Below are positions 31,536 to 43,402 of a DNA stretch of 64,000 nucleotides, in pieces. A program made the translations under genes and the position numbers. The stretch spans positions 1,861,670 to 1,925,669 of the forward strand of contig RPFO01000418.1 of assembly GCA_009746045.1 (NCBI GenBank), written 5' to 3'. The notes beneath the pieces were generated by a model. It saw nothing but the letters and a program-made list of their open reading frames with translations, made no database searches and was not told the origin of the DNA. This stretch comes from Mesostigma viride (lineage: Eukaryota; Streptophyta; Mesostigmatophyceae; Mesostigmatales; Mesostigmataceae). Position 1 is the first letter of the stretch. Each line of letters starts with the position of its first letter.

Positions 31536-32648
31536 ATGGCTGAGGGACGCCGTAGCAAGGGTCCAGCCAGTGGGAATAATAATGGGGGTGCTGGTAGTGG
31601 AACCGCTCACGTAGATGACGTGGGGCTTACCGGAGAGATTACCAACCTTCCTCACAATAATAATAATGCACAAGCTATTCATGGCTTTGATCTTACCACA
31701 CAGGGTCTTTTAATTGTCAATCAGTTGCAGCCTGTAACCTCAGACTCCAAGCCTAAGCAGGCTGAAGAGTTTGTGGAGGGATTGGAAGGGTTCCCTAGCT
31801 TGTACGGTGGTACAAATTACTATCAAATCTGGATAGGCAGTAGCACTTTTGGCAAGTGTACTGACCAGATTAAGGACCTAACCAGGGAGTGCAAAAAGGC
31901 CAATAAGGCCTGGGCACTGTACGTGGCTGAGCTGAAGGAGCTGCTGGAGGACCAAGAAGAAGTGGGCATCCATTGGCAGGACAAGTACCAAGGGTGGGAG
32001 GTCAAGGGGGACCTGATCCAGAACTTTCTCAACTATTGTAAGATGGTTGAGGAGGGCAGGGCTCACGGCTTTAATGTCGCTGATAACATAGCCCTAACCA
32101 ACTGGCTCAAGGTTTCTGGGCTGGATAAGGCGACACGTGGCTCCTTAAAAGTCATGTGTGCCCCACACTCTACCCTGAAGGCCTACAAGGTCATAATCAA
32201 ACAAGCACTCGAGGCAGAGGAGCTGTTTGAGGGTGGAGTGCCAGCAGTGAAGGCTACCCAGGCAGGCGGGCGTACCCAGGGTGGCTCCAAGACGTCTGAG
32301 GCTGACCGAAGCCAAGGAGGGCGTAGGGGCAACCATCACAAGCGCAAGGGAGATCATTCACCTGATTCTGACAGGAGGTCACACTCCAAGTCGGTGTTCA
32401 GGCGGGTGGGTGGTCAGCCCAAGCAGGGCAACGCGTCTGACAATGGGGGCAGTGGCCAGGGCAAGTCCAAGATACAATGCTACCTGTGCAAGGGGTGGGG
32501 GCACATCAAGAAGGAGTGTCCCAGCTTCAAGAAGTCCCAGGGCCAGGGCAGCAACAAGAATAACAACAACAACAAGAAGAACAACAACAAGTCCCAGGCA
32601 GGCCAGCCTTCAAAGGGCAGTCAGCAAGAAGACAACAAGGAGCAGTGA
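31536..32648 (+). CDS. gag: Family A gag, outer copy
   Basis: 370 aa, nearly identical to the inner gag, with the same CCHC knuckle and Asn/Lys-rich tail. It starts at ATG 31536 after a short untranslated stretch from ORF0. It ends at a single TGA (context CAG-TGA-CTG) with no other stop in frame before pol at 32790. It appears intact. Confidence 0.85.
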   Translation: MAEGRRSKGPASGNNNGGAGSGTAHVDDVGLTGEITNLPHNNNNAQAIHGFDLTTQGLLIVNQLQPVTSDSKPKQAEEFVEGLEGFPSLYGGTNYYQIWIGSSTFGKCTDQIKDLTRECKKANKAWALYVAELKELLEDQEEVGIHWQDKYQGWEVKGDLIQNFLNYCKMVEEGRAHGFNVADNIALTNWLKVSGLDKATRGSLKVMCAPHSTLKAYKVIIKQALEAEELFEGGVPAVKATQAGGRTQGGSKTSEADRSQGGRRGNHHKRKGDHSPDSDRRSHSKSVFRRVGGQPKQGNASDNGGSGQGKSKIQCYLCKGWGHIKKECPSFKKSQGQGSNKNNNNNKKNNNKSQAGQPSKGSQQEDNKEQ

Positions 32649-32789
32649 CTGTCTGAGGCAACCCCTACACACCTTAATTCACCCAAGGGGGAGGCCAGGT
32701 GCTCCAATGCAGATTTTATATCTGGGCAACAAGAGGGTGATCTCCAGGTTCAGTGTGGCCCCAGGTCACCTGGAGAGGTACAGGTTCCT

Positions 32790-35700
32790 ATGAAGACGTC
32801 CTTGACAGCTGATGCAGCTGTAAGTATGTCTGACCCTATGCATCCTCGTGCTGGGCACGAGGGTGGACCTCTCATTTTGAGAGAAACCAATGTACAACCA
32901 CAGAGGGGTGTGAAGGCCTCTGGTGGTATGCATGTGGTCCCTGCTGGCGGTCCAGGTGTTGGGCATGAGCAGGGTGACTCAGGCTCTGAGTCAGAACAGG
33001 ATGGAAGTCAGCATGGTGATGCTGGACAACCTGACAGCACAGTCCTGACTGTGCCAGGGACTGCTTCCTCTGTGTACCAGGAGTTGGGTGCCCGAATCCA
33101 CAACATGTTTGGGCATGCCACTTCTCTGTCAAACAACTTTGCCTTCCGTATGGGCAGGGCACCCCTTCTTAAGGCGTGTCAGCAAGCTGCCTCACGGTGT
33201 AAGTGCCAGTTGTCCTCCAACAAGCCCAGGAAATCACATGCCAAAGCTCTACCTCAGAGCATTGGTGATCTGCAGTGTGATATCCAACACATCAGGGGCA
33301 TGCAACTGTTGGTGTGCGTGGACAGGTACACGAAATACAAGGTGCTAGAGCATTTACCTTCTATGAAGAACAGGTACTTGCTGGCTGCCCTGCAGAATGT
33401 AAGAGCCAAGTTTCCTACCACAAGGATCCAGGTGGACATGCAGTTTCAGCATCTCAAGGGTGATCCTACCCTTCCTGAGTTGCTGGTTACACCTAGGGAG
33501 GCTCATGGGCAGCAGGGTGCTATCGAGAGGGCAATCCAGGAGGTCAAGAAATTGATCATCTCTGAAGACTGGGTACCCTTGTCTGCACCTGCACTTGTCA
33601 GGAGTGCATGGCTGAGGAACGTGGAGCAGCAGCTGAACAGCAGGGTTAACTTCTACTATGATGGAGTTGCTGTCAGCCCAATGGGTCTATATCATGGCCT
33701 GTGCCCACCACATGTGCTGGAGGGCTGGAAACATGCTGCACATGTCACCTTTGCCAAGCTGAGGGAGAAGGACCGGGGTTGGAAGATGCTGGAGCCACAA
33801 GTGGGTCAGAAGGTCCTAGCTTGGAAGGAACCTAGCCTTTATGGCAAACGTGGTAGCTGGAGTCCTGGGGTGGTTACCCAGGTTGATGAAGCTAGCCACG
33901 CATGCTTGGTCAGCATGGAGGACGAACCAAAGCATGTACACCGGCTGAGTTGGTCATATGTCAAGCCTAACCTGATGAATGAGGGCAGTCAGGCACAAGG
34001 CTCACAGGATCTGCAGGATTTTCAGGTCCCAGGTGACATCACTGACGCAACGACCACATCTGTTGCAGGGGAATCTGTCAGCCCTGGCCAGGTTGCAGAG
34101 GTACTTGTTGAACAGGCTGCAAGGTCAACAGCTGGGGAGTCAACTGTCAAGCCCAAGGCACTAACCAAGCCCAGGGGGACAAGTTTGGCTGGATTGATTG
34201 GGGCTCTACAAAGGGCCAAGAAGCAGCCCAAGGTAGCCAAGCTCAGGTGGCATGGCAATCTGGGGCTGGACACTGCCTTAGAGGTAGACACTAATTCTCA
34301 GGTCTCCATTATTGGGACCAGGGCTGCAGCAGGGTACAGCATGTCTGAACCCAGCTATCAGTTTGTGTCTGACTTCAGTGGCGGGGTACACGTGAAGGTA
34401 CTGGGTGAGGTATTCATTCCTATCCTTGGACAGGACACTGCTTTTTGTGTCTTGGAGGGCTATCAAGGACCTGCTCTTCTGGGGCAGAATTTCCTATGCC
34501 AGGATGGGGTAGTGATCACGTCCTCTCTCCTGACTAAGGAAGGGGCTGGTCAGGTCCCACTGATTAATTTCAGGACCACTCACCTATCACGTGCAGTAAC
34601 CAGGACGGTTAAGCGTGTGCAAGTGTGCCAGGGGCAGGAGCCCTTGGTTGATGACCTCATACTGCCAGCTGCTAGTCATCCAAGCAGTTTGGGCATTGGT
34701 CCTCACTCACTTGCTGGACACAGCCCTATCAACTACCAAGGCCTGGTGAAGCTCATGTCCTCTCCCATTATGTGTCCCCAGGTCACACTGGGTCTGATTA
34801 AATCTGGGGAGGACTGGATCTCCAAGAAATGCGTGGAACCTGTCAATGACCTGCCTCCTGCACGACGTCTACTCAAGCTCAAGTTTGTCATCAAGATGAA
34901 GGAGGTGGACGGGGTCAAGGTACCACATGTCAGGCCAGTGCTGAATGAGTTCAAGGGTACTGGTGAGTGCACTGCTGAGGAGTTGTATACCCCTGGCATG
35001 CTGCATGATACTTGGAGGCTGCTGCTGTGTGTCTTTCTAGGCCTTCTCAACAAGGGCTTGGACTATGGCTCAGTGGTGATAGACTTCAAGAGGGCATTTC
35101 TGGAGGGTGATGCAGATGTGGCACAGGAAAAGTGGGAGGGCAAGACGCCTTTCTATGTTAGGGTGCCTGCTGTATGGAAAAGGGACATCCACACGGAGTT
35201 CCTTAAAATCCTCAAGGGCCTGGAGGGCCTGAGGTCAAGTCCAATAATCTGGAGGGAGACTCTCAACCGTTTCCTGAAGGAGCATTGCAACTTGAAGGTC
35301 TCTCCTGTAGACCCCTGTCTGTTTCTGGGGCAATGGGAAGGCCTGCCAGTGTATGCTTCGCTGCACGGGGATGACCTACATCTGATAGCTCCCACGTCGT
35401 GGCTTAAGGAGCTGATCTCCATCATTAAGTCCAAGTTTCCTCTGGGTAGGGAGCAATGGCAGGTGGAGAATGAGCCTCTGCTGTTTGTGGGCATGGAGGC
35501 CACACTGGTGAAGAAGGGGGGAGTGGCGTATGCTGCTGGTGGGGGGCAATGACTATCAAGAGACCCTCATTAGCAAGCTTCCTCCAACCATCACACAGGC
35601 ACTGTGTCCCATGGTGAGGGGCATGGTTGCTTGGGTGGCAGGCATTTCCAGGCCAGACCTTATGGTCATAGCCAGGTTGCCTGATGACATGCTGGTGGAG

Positions 35701-36273
35701 CTAGGGTCTGCCAAGGTGGCTGATCAGGTCAGGGCTTCATCTGGCATTCTGTTGTCTGCAGTGGATTTATCACAACCCATTTGCATGGAGCTGTATGTGG
35801 ATAGCTCAATGGACAGCAGGCAGGTCTCCAAGGTCAGGGGCAGGGCTGCAGGGCTCTTTGTGCTCAGACAGGAAGGCCTGGGGAGTTTGGTGAGCTGGTT
35901 TAGTCGCCTGCACAAACGGGTGGCTGTCAGCAGTGATGTGGCAGAATGCAGGGCTATTTGTGAAGGCATTCACACAAGCCTTTATCTGAAGGAGTTGCTT
36001 CATCAGATGACTTCTAACACTCCTTGGCCACTTCAGGTTACCACTCTTCTAAAAACAGACTCCATGGGGATGGTGCAGTTTGTGCACAGGCAGATGGCCA
36101 GAAGTAGGGACTTGGATTATCTCCTTCTTAAGGAGTTGTCCTCCTTGGCCAATATTGAGCATATCCCTGGGGTTGACAATCCTGCTGATGCTTTGACCAA
36201 GCTAGTGCAGAAGGCAGCAGTGCAATACAAGGTTCTTCAGTCTCTGATGGACCCATCTCAGCAAGCTGTCTAA
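32790..36273 (+). pseudogene. pol: Family A pol, outer copy, one frameshift
   Basis: 920 aa open from 32790 to 35552. Integrase zinc and catalytic residues: H104, H109, C137/C139, D164, D216, E246. Integrase C-terminal part about 320-395. Retropepsin-like domain about 490-570 with D500-T-N-S in place of D-T/S-G and ILL-G type end LLGQNFL. RT about 690-910 with D765 in VVIDFKRAF and H859-G-D-D. A small deletion near 35513 (GAAGAAGGGG against GAAGAAGAAGGGG in the inner copy) shifts frame; RNase H continues in another frame to 36273. Order is integrase-protease-RT-RNase H, unlike textbook copia (protease first). Confidence 0.88.
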
Positions 36274-37221
36274 GCTGGTGCATGGTTATAGGGCATTGGA
36301 GAGCAGATTGTGTGGTAGTGTCAGCATTGTGACTGGCATAATACCTGTATTTTAGTCTGTACTAAGGCTCATGGACCATGGTACACTCACTCTGATTTTA
36401 ATCAGGATACAGCCAGGTTTTGGCTGGGGTTCATGCTGTTGACTACACAAGGTTGACAGGTCCATTACAGACCATGTATTCTATTTTAAAAGAAATGTAT
36501 ATTTGTACATACTCTCACAATGGTCTGGGAACCTTTATTCTGGGGTTTATAGGGCGGGGTTCGATTCCCTGGTATTATGTTTCTACAAGCTGGCCTGTTC
36601 AGGTGTTTGCCTGTTCAGACTTCCCTAGTTCCCCAGGGCAGGATTTAATTGTTGCCTATGTGTTTCATTTTGTCATTTGTTTGCTGTGGCAGTTTACCAT
36701 CTGGCAAGTAGACGGGCGCCGTAAGACGGGCGCCAATAGACCCCTGTTGAGAGAATGACAGGCAAACTATTGTAATACGCCTTACTTTGTCAAGTGGTAT
36801 TTTAATTGTCATGGATTTATTGTACTTATATTGAATATGTACTGGGTTTTATGGGATTAGTATCTGGGATTAATGTAACTCACCGCCAGAAGGTCATTGT
36901 ACTGGAGGCTCTACCGAGGTGATGGGATTAATTCCTGGAGAAGACCTCATAGAATTAACCTGTATGTATTTAATTTTGTGTGCTTCTAATATCTGGTGGT
37001 ACTCTGTAATGCCACTTCCATAGGTTTTCTCCATTTCTCATGAAATGGTTTTCCCTGTGGCAGATCTGTTTCTTTTCCAGTTCCTTAAAAGAAAGGGCTG
37101 GGGGAATGGCAATGGCCATTAAAGACATCTGTTCAAGCTTCAAGCTGGAGTGAAGGACATTTCAAGCTACTTCAAGGGTCCCTGGCAGGGGATGTGATCC
37201 CTAAAGAAAAGAAGGGATTGG

Positions 37222-37850
37222 AGTTAACGTAAAGGATTTACGTTAGATGGATAGAGATTGTTACGCTCTTTCCAACGGCACCTTGAACGCCTCATTTGGT
37301 TAAGGAACGTAAAAGTTATGACGTTTCCTAGGCTGTGCCGACAGTACCCGGCGCGCCACTGTGGGCGCGTACGGACACAGGATGTACAAGTGTCACTTTG
37401 ATAGTCCGCAGGACGTTGACAGGACTTGTACAGGACTTGATGGTCAATTGATAGGTAGGCGCACTGTAGCGCGCCAGGACCTATGAGACAATTGATGCTG
37501 ACTAGTGTACGGATAGGTCCACAGGACTTGCCGTATGGACAATTGATAGATCTGCGCGCCAAAGGCGTGCCAGAGTCTGTGTAATCAATTGATTGACAGT
37601 TCAGCTGTGACAGTGCAGCTGAATACTTGGACGCGTCCCTAGTAAGCTATATGAGTGACTTGGTCACACCGGGACGCTAGTTCTTGCGTGCACGTTCTCT
37701 TGGCACTGCGACCCTGTCGTCTGTGCTGCGTGCAGTCTTGGAAGTGACGTGACTTACGTCTGTGTTTCCTGATTATTAATAAAGGCAACTTCCTGCAAGA
37801 ACCATGGCGTAATTCGTGGCATTCTTACCCTCACAACTCGTATTACAACT
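37222..37850 (+). repeat. Family A LTR, outer 3'
   Basis: 629 bp, with the extra 12-base unit. Near the end ATGGCGTAATTCG replaces ATGGCGGAATTCG of the other copies. It is followed by ATAGC, the outer target duplication. Confidence 0.9.
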
Positions 37851-37855
37851 ATAGC

Positions 37856-39061
<1,206 letters not shown>

Positions 39062-39070
39062 ATTAAGTGT

Positions 39071-39400
39071 TTACCTTTTTGTCATTCCGTGCAAACAGAT
39101 CTTCACATGTACGTCAGCGTTGCAAGTAGCGCAGCAGCAATTCTTTTTGGGACAAGCTTCGTCTAAAAGTATAGTTTTGTTAGGATCCGAAGTCTGAACG
39201 TCCCGGCTGTGACCGCTGGTTGTCTCTGGCACCACAATAACGTTGGCGCCTGGCGTCATTGGGATCGATGAGTCATTGGGATCACACGACGCACTTCCCT
39301 TACTGCCAGGAGGACCACTGGGGCGCGTTTTCTTCATAGGACCCTTTCCCTTGCTGCCGCCAGCCGAAGCGGCTCCATTATGCTTGGGCTTTCGAGCCAT
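39071..39400 (-). CDS. Small basic, Cys-rich hypothetical protein
   Basis: 109 aa from ATG 39400 (MARKPKHNGAASAGGSKGKG). The N-terminal half is Lys/Gly/Ser-rich; the C-terminal end has a tight cysteine cluster CPKKNCCCATCNADVHVKIC. It could be complete or an exon. No family is recognised; the Cys/His cluster may bind zinc. It lies next to the GGCA tract. Confidence 0.35.
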   Translation of the reverse strand: MARKPKHNGAASAGGSKGKGPMKKTRPSGPPGSKGSASCDPNDSSIPMTPGANVIVVPETTSGHSRDVQTSDPNKTILLDEACPKKNCCCATCNADVHVKICLHGMTKR

Positions 39401-39566
39401 ACCTCGCGTCTTTCCTGTTGAAAACACCCGTGTGTCCTGCGAAATAACACAGCCGCTCAGCCGGTGATCAACGTTAAGCTACGCCGGCAGCTTCCCCCCT
39501 CCCTATAAAGATTTATCCAACTATTATTATTAAAAACCAACAGAGAATACCTGCTTGCATTGGAGG

Positions 39567-40410
39567 CACTATGTACTCCACACTATGTACTCTTGGAGTA
39601 CATAGTGTGGATTACATAGTCACTCCTTCCTATGTAATAAGGGCGTGTCTCACCGCGTCGGCAGTCCCCTATTCGGAAATCCCGGATCATATGTACTCCG
39701 GACTATGTACTCTTGGAGTACATAGTCACTCCGGACTATGTACTCTTGGAGTACATAGTCCGGAGTACATAGTCACTCCTTCCTATGTAATACGGGCGTG
39801 TCTCACCGCGTCGGCAGTCCCCTATTCGGAAATCCCGGATCATATGTACTCCGGACTATGTACTCTTGGAGTACATAGTCACTCCGGACTATGTACTCTT
39901 GGAGTACATAGTCCGGAGTACATAGTCACTCCTTCCTATGTAATACGGGCGTGTCTCACCGCGTCGGCAGTCCCCTATTCGGAAATCCCGGATCATATGT
40001 ACTCCGGACTATGTACTCTTGGAGTACATAGTCACTCCGGACTATGTACTCTTGGAGTACATAGTCCGGAGTACATAGTCACTCCTTCCTATGTAATACG
40101 GGCGTGTCTCACCGCGTCGGCAGTCCCCTATTCGGAAATCCCGGATCATATGTACTCCGGACTATGTACTCTTGGAGTACATAGTCACTCCGGACTATGT
40201 ACTCTTGGAGTACATAGTCCGGAGTACATAGTCACTCCTTCCTATGTAATACGGGCGTGTCTCACCGCGTCGGCAGTCCCCTATTCGGAAATCCCGGATC
40301 ATATGTACTCCGGACTATGTACTCTTGGAGTACATAGTGTGCCACCCTATGTACTCTTGGAGTACATAGTGTGGAATACATAGTCACTCCTTCCTATGTA
40401 ATACGGGGGT
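39567..40410 (+). repeat. Tandem array of a 153-bp palindromic unit, five copies
   Basis: CACTCCTTCCTATGTAATA recurs at 39621, 39774, 39927, 40080, 40233 and 40385 (period 153, last 152). Each unit contains nested palindromes such as CTATGTACTCTTGGAGTACATAG. Because 153 is a multiple of three, a 270-aa repeat ORF stays open across it; I regard that as a by-product. An inverted copy lies at 58135-58450. Confidence 0.92.
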
Positions 40411-40562
40411 GTACAGTAATCATATGTAATCATGTGTAATCATCGGTAAAAATCGGTAATCATTTGTCCTTTTTTGGTAATCATGTACGTGTAATCATGT
40501 GTAATCATGTGTAATCATCGGTAAAAATCGGTAATCATTTGTCCTTTTTTGGTAATCATTTC
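40411..40562. repeat. GTAATCAT short tandem repeats
   Basis: Two copies of a 66-70-base block built of GTAATCATGT and GGTAAAAATCGGTAATCATT words. Confidence 0.85.
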
Positions 40563-40724
40563 GGTCAGGGTCACGTGTGCTTGTCTGCATGATCGATCGT
40601 CCAGACAAGCTGCACTGCCCCCAAGACCCTAAGTTACACAAGATGATGTTGTTGGGTGTTGAAATGGAACAACGAAGGTCGAAAGCCTGCGCTTAATGTA
40701 AATTATTAATTACGAGCGACCACC

Positions 40725-42171
40725 ATGGAAAGTCCCGTTACAGCCACAATGGAAAATCCCATTGACATCGCGCAAAAACAGGAAAAGAGAAAGCGGCAAG
40801 TGGCCGAAGCAGTCCGCCGGTGGCGGTTGAAAAAGAGGGGGAAGAAGAGGGGGACGACTCAATGCATACGTAGTCAGGCGATGGAGGGTGGCAACGCCGC
40901 TCCCCCTATTCGTCAAGACAACGTCGGTGCGAGAAGCACCATAATGCCTGGGCGTGATGGGTTGCACGCTTTCCGGCCAGTGCCCGGGGCTGCGAGTGTC
41001 GCCCGCCCCACGGCTATCCCCGCCTGTGCTGCAGTTCGCCCCGTCAACCCCGCTGTGATGACTCGCGACGTTGCCGTGTCGCCACTTTGTTTGGCTACCA
41101 TCCCAGATCCCCCGCTGGCACCCACCGGGGCATGCCATTCGGTGCACACCAAGGAAGCATTGCACAGCAAAGGACATACCGGCGTTGCACGTGCACAAGA
41201 TGCTTCCAAGCGTCCGGACGCCTGCTGCGGTACACCGAATGCGTGGGAAGCAATGCAGGCCAGGCTGGCAGAGATGACCACCTGTGCAGAAACCCGGGAC
41301 ATTGTTGAGCGGGGCCTGATGCGGTACCCCCACGTGAGTTTGGGGAAGCGCTTAGGCGCCGGCCTCTTTGGGTCTGTGCACCTTGTCAAGTCCACTTTAC
41401 CTGGCTTTGACCATCCTCTGGTCGTGAAAGTGGCAAAGATCCCGCGCGCCACAAACCTCGTGCACATACAGCAGGTAATTGTGGATCTGAGTGCTGGAGT
41501 GGCCAGGGAAGCTGCTCTCATGACCATTGCGGGGCGTCGAGAGGGCACCTGTCCACGTGTCGCAGGATTGTGGGCCCCAGTTGAGACTGTAGGTGGCATA
41601 GTCATGGAGATGGTGACGGGTGACTTGAAGGCTGCCCGTGATGCCTCCGAATACAACCGTCCCTTTGATGTGCGCACGCCTCCCATCTTGGCGAAGTGCA
41701 TGCGCCAAAGTTTTATCCAATTTGCACTCGGTTGGAATCATTCATAACGATCATAAGTGTGACAACTTTTTGTACAAGGTTGAGGAGGGCACGGCGGAGC
41801 CAACCATCTACATTGGAGACCTGGGCCAGGCAACCAGAGTGAACGAGATGGCGCCCTTGCGTGTGCCGGGGCAGTCCCGGTGGCACCCGGCCACGGTCTT
41901 GCATCCAAGTGCAAAGGCCTTGAGGGGAACGATACAAGCTCGGCCAGAGCACGATGTTTATGCTTTCTTGGTCATGGTGGACGACCTGTTCAGGAGGTCG
42001 CCCAAGTGCTTTGTCCGCAAGGCAACGGACCCAATTCTGTGGGAGCTGTGTAGGAAGATTGCTTTTCGACAACAATACAAGCACGATATTGTGTTACCTG
42101 ACATGGCCGGGCTGGCGGACATGTTCCACAAAGCCCGCATATTCGTGCCCGATGCTTACCCCAAGCAGTAA
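40725..42171 (+). pseudogene. Divergent protein kinase, one frameshift
   Basis: From ATG 40725: about 200 residues of basic, low-complexity head, then a kinase N-lobe with a Gly-rich loop LGAGLFGSVHLVK (residues 210-222) and VVKVAK (233-238). Near 41715 the frame shifts by one base; the C-lobe follows in the next frame: LHSVGIIHNDHKCDNFL (HRD replaced by HND) and IYIGDLGQA (DFG replaced by DLG), ending at 42171. Asp and Asn of the catalytic loop are kept, so catalysis is possible if the frame were intact. Substrate and pathway are unknown. The head is unlike known kinase families I can name. Confidence 0.65.
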
Positions 42172-42179
42172 CCGACGGT

Positions 42180-42364
42180 GTTGCATCCCAAGTGCAAAGG
42201 CCTTGAGGGGAACGCTACAAGCTCAGCCAGGGCACGATGTTTATGCTTTCTTCGTCATGGTGGACGATCTGTTCAGGAGGTCGCCCAAGTGCTTTGTCCG
42301 CAAGTCAACAGACCCACTTCTCCATGAGGTGTGTAGAAAGATTGCTTACATCTGTACAGTATGA
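42180..42364 (+). pseudogene. Duplicated kinase 3' fragment
   Basis: About 165 bases repeat the kinase segment at 41899-42064 with roughly 85-90% identity by eye (GCAAAGGCCTTGAGGGGAAC; TTCAGGAGGTCGCCCAAGTG). The copy starts 8 bases after the kinase stop and ends at TGA 42364. It looks like a partial tandem duplication. Confidence 0.8.
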
Positions 42365-42914
42365 TTACCCCATATTCATCTTAAGTGGAAGGACATATGC
42401 TACTCGTGCATGTGGTGTGTGCCCGAGTAGGTGGCAGTTTACATTCCCCCACCTGCAGGAAGTAGCCCAGAGTGTATTAAAAGCCATATGCCCCTTCTCA
42501 GGGCTATGGGGTACATATTCTCCCAGCGGAGTTATGTTACTAATGACACGTTCATGGCAGGGGCGAGACACATAAGTTTTTTTTTTTTTTTATATAATTC
42601 ATCCATGTACACGTACAACGAGGGAGCTAGCACCCTACCTTGTATCACTGCCTCCCTGTTCTTACGTGCAGGGCCAAGACGTGGACCCTCACCGCCAACC
42701 TTGCCAACTTCTACCCCATGCCATGCATTGAGCTAGCTGAATGCACTTTGGCAATGTTCACAAGTTTCTGGCGTTGTGGCAGTTGGTGATTTCCAACTGG
42801 CTGCAACATCTTAAGGCTCCATTCATTGTCAATGGTATGCTGGCCAAGCCAGAGATATTGAGTAAGTCAGGACAAGGCCAAGAGGGCCCAGGTCATCAAG
42901 GACTTACCCCCCCC
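42365..42914. other. Intergenic with one R1 copy
   Basis: R1 at about 42450-42545 (GGAAGTAGCCCAGAGTGTAT ... CTCCCAGCGGAG). A T-tract is at about 42577-42592. The region ends in a run of eight C where the next retrotransposon inserted. No gene is supported. Confidence 0.5.
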
Positions 42915-43384
42915 AGTTAGTCTCCATGCTTTGCTGTAGACTAAGTCTCAAAGGCATTGTGAATACAACGTATGAATAAGCCTTGTAAACCTACGTTGGT
43001 ATGTGAATATAAATACCACGTGGGCTATGCAGATAGGAATGCTAGTCGAGTCGCATACGTTTCCCTAGATAGGTACTTTGGGTACTGAGGTACGTGACAG
43101 ATGTCAGTACCCAGTATACGTAGTATCCTGTCACTGGACGGTACTAGAGTATCCTAGATAGGGACCGTACTGCAGCGTGCATTGATTTGTGATCGCACGA
43201 TGCAGTGACTAGACGGCTACCTGTCATCGTGTGGCCTCGGGCCAACGGTCTGCACCCAACGGTCACTGGCGGCGCAGCCAGTGAGGGGAACGTTGATAAA
43301 GGGTAAACCTATTTTCTAATGAACCAAGCAATTCATTGCTCAGCTTCAGTGTTCTCAAGCAATATATCCCACCGCATTCTAACT
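42915..43384 (+). repeat. Family B 5' LTR
   Basis: 470 bp. A TATA box TATAAATA at 43008-43015 is followed by CACGTGGG; TTGATAAAGGG occurs near the 3' end. Gag's ATG lies 18 bases after the LTR, leaving almost no leader and no visible TGG-type primer site. Confidence 0.88.
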
Positions 43385-43402
43385 TGAATTTTATTTGCTA
43401 CC

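Larger units (their letters stand above)
21503..37850 (+). mobile_element. Outer copia-like LTR retrotransposon (family A), carries a nested copy
   Basis: LTR-to-LTR element flanked by the 5-bp duplication ATAGC (21498-21502 and 37851-37855). Its 5' LTR is 21503-22131, its 3' LTR 37222-37850, both 629 bp. Its leader is cut after ACAAT at 22255 by a complete sibling element (22256-30751), and its body resumes at 30757. Termini are 5'-AGTTAACG...TACAACT-3', not TG...CA. Parts: ORF0, gag, pol (integrase-protease-RT-RNase H). Near-identical LTRs imply a recent insertion. Confidence 0.92.

Noticed and set aside
21503-37850. Tandem LTR array formed by unequal recombination
   Set aside because: Two different 5-bp duplications and two LTR length classes show nesting instead.
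39571-40383. 270-aa repeat protein
   Set aside because: It follows from a 153-bp satellite whose length is a multiple of three; nearly every base lies in a palindromic repeat and there is no independent coding signal.
39567-40410. CRISPR array
   Set aside because: The repeats are contiguous 153-bp units with internal palindromes and no unique spacers, and the genome is eukaryotic.
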